DNA of 64,000 nucleotides from DATCJU01 sp036562635 (GTDB taxonomy: Bacteria > Actinomycetota > Actinomycetes > Mycobacteriales > Pseudonocardiaceae). The DNA lies in the NCBI GenBank assembly GCA_036562635.1, contig DATCJU010000094.1, positions 22,183 to 86,182 on the forward strand, given 5' to 3'. How positions within the stretch are numbered: position 1 is the first letter of the stretch; every line of letters begins with the position of its first letter. The translations under genes were made by a program, and so were the position numbers. This document shows, piece after piece, positions 59,878 through 64,000 of this stretch. Below the pieces are notes generated by a model. That model did not search any database. It saw only the letters and a program-made list of their open reading frames with translations, and was not told the origin of the DNA.

Positions 59878-60321
59878 TCACTCCACGAGGATCAGCTTCC
59901 CGGTGCCACCACGGTCCGGGGTGGAGTACACCTCGATGTTGCGGGCCAGCTGGTTGACCTCGTGCCGCACCCGCAGCAGGCCGCGCACCTGCCCCACCCA
60001 GCACTCGGCCTGTTCGTTCTCCAGGTCACCCGCGGTCTCGACGACCACCGTCCACGGGCGCAACCAGACCCAGCGGGCGGGGAAGAACAGCAGCACCAGG
60101 ATCAACGCCAGCAGCAGCCAGTCGGGAACGATCACCACGTCCGGGGTCCACACCAGCAGCCCGATCAGCAGCACGGCGCAGAGCCCCAGCAGGAAGCCCG
60201 CGGGGGCCGAGCCACCGGTCACGTCGTGCTCGAACTCGTCGGCCAGGGTGACGTTCCGCCACTCCACGCGGGTCCGGATGGTCCACGTCCGGCCGTCGGC
60301 TCCGCGTACCAGCCGAGTCAT
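59878..60321 (-). CDS. Small two-helix membrane protein, unrecognised
   Basis: 147 residues. Two hydrophobic segments at about 40-90 (GFLLGLCAVLLIGLLVW and LLLALILVLLFF) lie between hydrophilic ends. The N-terminus is WTIRTRVEWRNVTLADEFEHD, and the C-terminal domain reads VVVETAGDLENEQAECWVGQV then VRHEVNQLARNIEVY. It looks like a common actinobacterial protein of unknown function. Convergent with lutC, and its start faces the esterase gene 292 bases away. Confidence 0.72.
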   Translation of the reverse strand: MTRLVRGADGRTWTIRTRVEWRNVTLADEFEHDVTGGSAPAGFLLGLCAVLLIGLLVWTPDVVIVPDWLLLALILVLLFFPARWVWLRPWTVVVETAGDLENEQAECWVGQVRGLLRVRHEVNQLARNIEVYSTPDRGGTGKLILVE

Positions 60322-60613
60322 CGTTCCTCCTGCTCCTGTCGCGGGTCACGCGCACCCGCTCCGGCCCTGCTCTGCTCCGCCGACGGGTGAGTGTGACCCA
60401 CAACCGCCTCCTCGAGCCACCCCTGTCACCGAAGCCGCGCCTCCGTGTCCAGCAGTCACGGAAAGCCCAACCATCGGCTACCTAGAGTGATTTCACGGTA
60501 CCGCGGTGCTGCTGCGACGATCAGGTGAATATTGACCGCGTCATCGTCGTTCCCCCCACCGGACTGCTAGACGGCCTACCGGTTCCGGCCGAGGGGCCGC
60601 TAGCGTTCGTCCC

Positions 60614-61726
60614 GTGCGTTCGCTGCTGAACGAGATCCCCGCTCGGTGGCAGGCTGCAGCCCTGCACACCCTGCTGCACCTGCCGGAGCCCGTGTTGCGC
60701 GCACTCGCCGGCCCACCGGTCGTGATCGACGGGCAGCAGCTCGCCCCCGGTGCGCAGTTGCTGCTACGCCTGCAGCGGGTGGTCGGGAAGACCGGCTTCG
60801 AACCCCAGCCGGTACCGGAGGCCCGCGCGAACTTCACCCAGCTCACCTCAGTGTTCAACGCCGCTCCCGTGGGTGGGAGCGGCACCCGGCGACGGGTGAC
60901 GGTTCCGGGGCCGGGTGGACCGCTGTCCGCGGTGCTCTACCAGCCGGACGGGCTGGTAGAACGTTCCCCGCTGCTGGTCTACTACCACGGCGGCGGCTGG
61001 GTGGTCGGTGATCCGGAGAGCCATGACGTGGTCTGCCGGTTCCTGGCGAGCCAGGCCGGCCTGCGGGTGCTCTCGGTCGACTACCGGCGCGCCCCCGAGC
61101 ACCCGTTCCCGGCGGCCGTGGAGGACGCCCTCGCCGCGTTCGACCACGCGGTGCGGCACGCGGACGACCTCGGGGCACTGCCCGACGCGGTCGCGGTGGG
61201 CGGGGACAGCGCGGGCGGCAACCTGGCCGCGGTGGTGTGCCAGCTCACCGCCCGACGGTCGAGCGGTCCGCGCCCGGCGTTCCAGTTCCTGCTCTACCCG
61301 GCGACGGACGCCTCACGACGCCGGCCGTCCCGCGACCTGTTCGCCGAGGGGTTCTTCCTCGGTGAGGAGCAGATCCAGTGGTTCAGGGACCACTACGTCC
61401 CGAACGAGGCGGCCCACGCCGATCCGCGACTGTCCCCGCTGCGGTCCACCGACCTGAGCGGGCTTCCCCCGGCGTTCGTGGCCACGGCGGGGTTCGACCC
61501 GCTGCGCGACGAGGGCGAGGAGTACGCCGTGCGGATGCGCGAGGCCGGGGTGGCGGTGGTGTTGCGCCGGTATCCGGACCTGTTCCACGGCTTCGCCAAC
61601 CTGCTCGCCGTCGAGCCGCGTTCGCGGGCGGCGATGCAGGAGGCGGTGGGTGTCCTACGTGCGGGTTTGGCTTTTCACCCGGCCACGGCAGGGGGGTGGT
61701 ACAACCCCGCGCTCGGGATGCGCTAA
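60614..61726 (+). CDS. Alpha/beta hydrolase, HSL-like esterase
   Basis: 370 residues. The hormone-sensitive-lipase family signature is present: HGGGW in LLVYYHGGGWVVGDPESHD, GDSAGGNLAAV with the nucleophilic Ser, Asp in FDPLRDEGEEYA, and His in LFHGFANL. It has a long cap (residues 1-110). No signal peptide, so cytoplasmic. It would hydrolyse short acyl esters, with the substrate unknown. GTG start. A tRNA gene follows closely on the same strand. Confidence 0.9.
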   Translation: MRSLLNEIPARWQAAALHTLLHLPEPVLRALAGPPVVIDGQQLAPGAQLLLRLQRVVGKTGFEPQPVPEARANFTQLTSVFNAAPVGGSGTRRRVTVPGPGGPLSAVLYQPDGLVERSPLLVYYHGGGWVVGDPESHDVVCRFLASQAGLRVLSVDYRRAPEHPFPAAVEDALAAFDHAVRHADDLGALPDAVAVGGDSAGGNLAAVVCQLTARRSSGPRPAFQFLLYPATDASRRRPSRDLFAEGFFLGEEQIQWFRDHYVPNEAAHADPRLSPLRSTDLSGLPPAFVATAGFDPLRDEGEEYAVRMREAGVAVVLRRYPDLFHGFANLLAVEPRSRAAMQEAVGVLRAGLAFHPATAGGWYNPALGMR

Positions 61727-61760
61727 AGTATGTGCGCGCCGGACGGAAACGGCCGGCAAC

Positions 61761-61836
61761 GCGGACGTAGCGCAGTTGGTAGCGCATCACCTTGCCAAGG
61801 TGAGGGTCGCGGGTTCGAGTCCCGTCGTCCGCTCCA
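61761..61836 (+). tRNA. tRNA-Gly (anticodon GCC)
   Basis: A full cloverleaf of 76 bases. The acceptor GCGGACG pairs with CGTCCGC, the D loop contains AGTTGGTAGC, the anticodon loop CTTGCCAAG gives GCC, and the T loop is GGTTCGAGTCC. The CCA end is encoded in the gene. A TAAAGTAT -10-like hexamer lies 29 bases upstream, between the esterase stop and the tRNA. Confidence 0.97.
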
Positions 61837-61914
61837 CGGAGAGCCTGTCACCACACGAAGTGGTGGCAGGTTTCTTCTTTTCCTCCTCGAGTCGTGCACG
61901 GCAGGATGCACGGC

Positions 61915-62325
61915 ATGGATCTCGACCAGGCCCGAGACGTGCTGCGGCACCAGCACCGAGCGGTACTGGCCACCATGCGCGCCGACGGCACCCCGCAGAT
62001 GTCCCCCGTGCTCGCCACGGTCGACGACGAGGGCCACGTGGTGGTGAGCACCCGGGAGACGGCCTACAAGGTGCGCAATCTGCGCCGCGACCCCCGGACG
62101 TGGCTGTGTGTGCTCTCCGACAGGTTCTTCGGCCGGTGGATCCAGGTGGCGGGTGTCGCCCGGATCGTGTCGTTGCCGGAGGCGCTGCCGGGCCTGGAGG
62201 ACTACTACCGCCGGATCTCCGGGGAGCATCCGGACTGGGCGGAGTACCGGGAGGCGATGTATCGGGAGCGGCGGGTGCTGCTGCGGATCGAGCTGACCGC
62301 CGCCGGGCCGGACCGGGCGGGTTGA
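61915..62325 (+). CDS. PPOX-class F420- or FMN-dependent oxidoreductase
   Basis: 136 residues, split beta-barrel of the pyridoxamine-phosphate-oxidase-like class. Visible: VLRHQHRAVLATMRADGTPQMSPVLATV (read in parts), KVRNLRRDPRTWLCVLSD and FFGRWIQVAGVARIV. In Actinobacteria many such proteins bind F420, or haem-derived or flavin cofactors. The specific reaction is unknown. Start ATG 61915 gives the family N-terminus; longer in-frame starts at 61894 exist. Follows tRNA-Gly. Confidence 0.87.
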   Translation: MDLDQARDVLRHQHRAVLATMRADGTPQMSPVLATVDDEGHVVVSTRETAYKVRNLRRDPRTWLCVLSDRFFGRWIQVAGVARIVSLPEALPGLEDYYRRISGEHPDWAEYREAMYRERRVLLRIELTAAGPDRAG

Positions 62326-62361
62326 GCGGCACCATCCGGACGGGCCGGGTGGACGGTGCGG

Positions 62362-62691
62362 TCAGAAGCAGCAGATCTCCTGACAGGGGCAGCCGATCTC
62401 GCTGCCGTACGCCACGAAACGTTCGACCGGTCGCAGTGCCTCGGCCGCGACCTCGGGGGGAAGCTTCTTGTGCTCGCGCCCGGCGGGATTGGCCCATGTG
62501 GTCGGGGTGTCGGTGATGTCGAAGCGCCGCTCACCGTTGACGAACAGGGTCCACAGCGGGTGGTCGGGGAAGTTGTTGATGCGCAGCACCCACCACTCGC
62601 CGTTCACGACCGCAGCAACGGGGAAGTAGACGTTTCCGGTCTGCCCCCACTCCGGCCGGATGTGAAGCTCGGGCCGTTCCACGTCATTCAT
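62362..62691 (-). CDS. Small protein with Cys-rich C-terminus, unrecognised
   Basis: 109 residues. The body is beta-rich (GNVYFPVAAVVNGEWWVLRI, LWTLFVNGERRFDITDTP), ending SEIGCPCQEICCF with four Cys in the last ten residues. No signal or transmembrane segment. I do not recognise the family. The Cys cluster could bind metal or form a disulphide. Start ATG 62691. Confidence 0.65.
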   Translation of the reverse strand: MNDVERPELHIRPEWGQTGNVYFPVAAVVNGEWWVLRINNFPDHPLWTLFVNGERRFDITDTPTTWANPAGREHKKLPPEVAAEALRPVERFVAYGSEIGCPCQEICCF

Positions 62692-63008
62692 CGTGCCTGA
62701 CGCCCGGATCCCGCCGACGAGGCCCCCCGGCATCGCAGCGGAACCCGCGGAACCCACCGGCTCCCGGTGCCGTGACCGGACACACGGCGTCCGCGGGCCG
62801 GATCACCACCGGCGCAGCACCACCACGGGACGATCACCTGTCCGGCCGAGGTCGGTACGGCGGGGCGGCACGCTGCGCGACGTCGCCGCCGCCGGGTAGG
62901 CGAAGTTTCACAACAACACTTCGCAACCGGTTAAGAACCGACTAGCCTTCGGAATGACCGAAAGAGCAGGTCAGAAGCCCGATCCGCCAGCCCCGTCGAG
63001 GAAGCACC
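62692..63008. other. Divergent promoter region with two inverted repeats
   Basis: 317 bases. GCGAAGT-N11-ACTTCGC (62900-62924) and CGGTT-AAG-AACCG (62928-62940) are adjacent, in a stretch less GC-rich than its surroundings, 68 to 108 bases upstream of the first secreted protein. No gene is seen here. Confidence 0.5.
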
Positions 63009-63311
63009 ATGCGTCTGGCAGGCCTCATGGCCGGCGGGGTGGCCCTGGCGAGCACCACCATGCTCGTCTCGGCCGCACCGGCGCAGGCCGACTACACCAC
63101 TCCCAGCAGGATCAGTTGTCAGGACGCCACACTCTTCGGCAACTACACCCCGGGTGTCGGTCACCGCGACCCGATCACCGTGCTGCCCCGGGGCACCCGC
63201 GTCGGGCACCGCTACACCACGTCGGACGGCTACTCGGCGATGGTCCTGTGGTACCAGGGCGAGAAGTGGGGCTTCGTCCTCCGCAGTTGTGTCACGGTCG
63301 GCGCCGGCTGA
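63009..63311 (+). CDS. Secreted small SH3-like protein (copy 1)
   Basis: 100 residues. Signal peptide MRLAGLMAGGVALASTTMLVSAAPAQA with cleavage likely after AQA. The mature 70-residue domain has Cys near both ends (SCQDATLF and LRSC), a possible disulphide, and the beta pattern of bacterial SH3 domains, ITVLPRGTRVGHRYTT then WGFVLRSC. It resembles the gene 50 bases downstream, so a tandem duplication is likely. Such domains bind peptidoglycan or act as short secreted ligands; function unknown. Confidence 0.82.
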   Translation: MRLAGLMAGGVALASTTMLVSAAPAQADYTTPSRISCQDATLFGNYTPGVGHRDPITVLPRGTRVGHRYTTSDGYSAMVLWYQGEKWGFVLRSCVTVGAG

Positions 63312-63361
63312 CCGACCGGAACTCCGCGTCCCGCATCCAGATGTCCGAAGGTGAGCACCCG

Positions 63362-63652
63362 ATGAACATCCGCGCCCGGCTCGCCGCAACCGCGGCCGCC
63401 GTCCTCGCCACCACCGCGGTCGGTGTCGGCTCGACGATGTGGGCACCGGAGGCCCACGCCGGCACGGTCCGCACCATCTGTGCCCAGGACGTCTACGTGC
63501 GCGACGCCCCGGCGGGCGTGGTGATCGGAACCCTCTACCGCGGGCAGCACTTCGAGTTGTCCCGGTACAGCGACAACGGTGCGTGGGCCTACGGCTACGC
63601 CATGGGCCACGCGCAGAAGCGGGGCTGGATCCTGGCCTCGGCGATGTGCTGA
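63362..63652 (+). CDS. Secreted small SH3-like protein (copy 2)
   Basis: 96 residues. Signal peptide with RARLAATAAAVLATTAVGVG, likely cleaved after AHA. The mature domain, ICAQDVYVRDAPAGVVIGTLY, HFELSRYSDNGAWAYGYAMG and GWILASAMC, has Cys near both ends and the SH3b pattern (V-R-D-A-P, then G-W-I). It is similar to copy 1 in layout. Ribosome binding site GAAGGTGA upstream of ATG 63362. Followed by a 17-bp hairpin. Confidence 0.85.
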   Translation: MNIRARLAATAAAVLATTAVGVGSTMWAPEAHAGTVRTICAQDVYVRDAPAGVVIGTLYRGQHFELSRYSDNGAWAYGYAMGHAQKRGWILASAMC

Positions 63653-63677
63653 GGGCGTCGCCGAGGCCCGGCCCTCC

Positions 63678-63720
63678 CGGAACGGCGCACCCGGTCCCCC
63701 TGCCCGGGTGCGCCGTTCCG
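63678..63720 (+). terminator. Hairpin terminator after the secreted-protein pair
   Basis: CGGAACGGCGCACCCGG (63678-63694) and CCGGGTGCGCCGTTCCG (63704-63720), 17 perfect pairs with a 9-base loop, 26 bases past the stop of copy 2. Confidence 0.85.
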
Positions 63721-63802
63721 CGTTCCCCCGCCCCTTCCGGAGCCGTCTCCGGGACACGAGAAGGACTCGAGATCACCTGGTCGGAGCAATTTTCATCGGA
63801 CT

Positions 63803-63828
63803 GGAACACTCGGGATCGGATATACGTT
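63803..63828 (+). promoter_or_regulatory. ECF sigma-factor-type promoter (GGAAC-N17-CGTT)
   Basis: GGAAC at 63803-63807, 17 bases, CGTT at 63825-63828. This is the consensus recognised by stress ECF sigma factors such as streptomycete SigE (spacing 16-17). It is 48 bases before the ATG at 63876, a plausible leader length. Confidence 0.6.
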
Positions 63829-63875
63829 GACCGGTCAGCCGCCGGAGGAGAGGCGGAGAACGATCGGGAGGAGCC

Positions 63876-64000
63876 ATGGGGAACCTGCGACCGGACATCG
63901 AGGCGGCGAAGAAGCGGATGCGTGCCAAGCTGGGCGCCGGCCGCGAGATCAAGCAGGTGGTCAACCACCTGCAGGAGGGTGAGCGGGTCGAGCACATGGC
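63876..64000 (+). CDS. Start of a protein gene, 5' part only (PH/SHOCT-type guess)
   Basis: 41 codons visible before the window ends: a charged helix (EAAKKRMRAKLGAGREIKQV) then VVNHLQEGERVEHMA. A strong GGGAGGAG ribosome binding site precedes ATG 63876. The text resembles the beginning of actinobacterial PH-domain or SHOCT-type proteins, but the remainder is needed. It is likely controlled by an ECF sigma factor. Confidence 0.6.
   Translation, partial: MGNLRPDIEAAKKRMRAKLGAGREIKQVVNHLQEGERVEHM

Noticed and set aside
61761..61836. tRNA-Gly as the attachment site of an integrated element.
   Set aside because: No integrase, no duplicated tRNA 3' end and no foreign genes next to it.

Overview
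The window is very GC-rich DNA, mostly tightly packed, with many GTG starts, 1-17 base gene overlaps and strong G+C hairpins between convergent genes. Gene content (septum-formation protein, DUF5926, DUF2470 behind an IdeR/DtxR-type iron box, PPOX oxidoreductase, class F sortase, ActP/DUF485, LutABC) points to a high-GC actinobacterium. Pseudonocardiales is my best guess, an inference without a phylogenetic marker. I see no phage, transposase, integrase or CRISPR.

Layout. 1-12.8 kb: end of an MFS exporter with a MerR regulator, HAD phosphatase, HhH-GPD protein, serS, a three-gene cassette resembling E. coli yjfM/yjfC/yjfL, a septum-formation protein with a zincin, pheA coupled to a flavin monooxygenase, a macro-domain protein, and hsp20 behind a perfect CIRCE operator. 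12.8-18.6 kb: a NarL-type response regulator, then an accessory-looking block with two pentapeptide-repeat membrane proteins and a short third relative that share a 5' leader. 18.6-23.5 kb: a GAF histidine kinase downstream of cydAB, and a TMEM165/GDT1 manganese transporter behind a yybP-ykoY riboswitch. 23.5-27.7 kb: tyrosine/homogentisate catabolism (IclR regulator, fumarylacetoacetase, a coupled unknown protein, divergent hmgA). 27.8-29.5 kb: class F sortase and CHRD surface protein.

29.8-37.3 kb: a five-gene, translationally coupled cluster SWIM - DUF5691 - MoxR AAA+ - DUF5682 - VWA, related to E. coli yehLMPQ. It is the best candidate here for an under-described system. 37.5-48.9 kb: DUF2470 protein, CPBP protein, arginine deiminase, DUF6457, a J-domain membrane protein, DUF952, GDPD-DUF5926, cytochrome P450, DUF4328, rhodanese and a class A beta-lactamase-like hydrolase. 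48.9-59.9 kb: a carboxylate uptake and oxidation locus with actP-DUF485, a second SSS symporter with a small membrane protein and LytTR regulator, SppA, a LytS-type kinase and divergent lutABC. 59.9-64 kb: small membrane protein, HSL-type esterase, tRNA-Gly(GCC), PPOX enzyme, a Cys-tailed small protein, two tandem secreted SH3-like proteins, and the start of a gene behind an ECF-type promoter.

All functions come from reading translations and motifs. No database search was possible, so start codons and distant-family calls carry the stated uncertainty.
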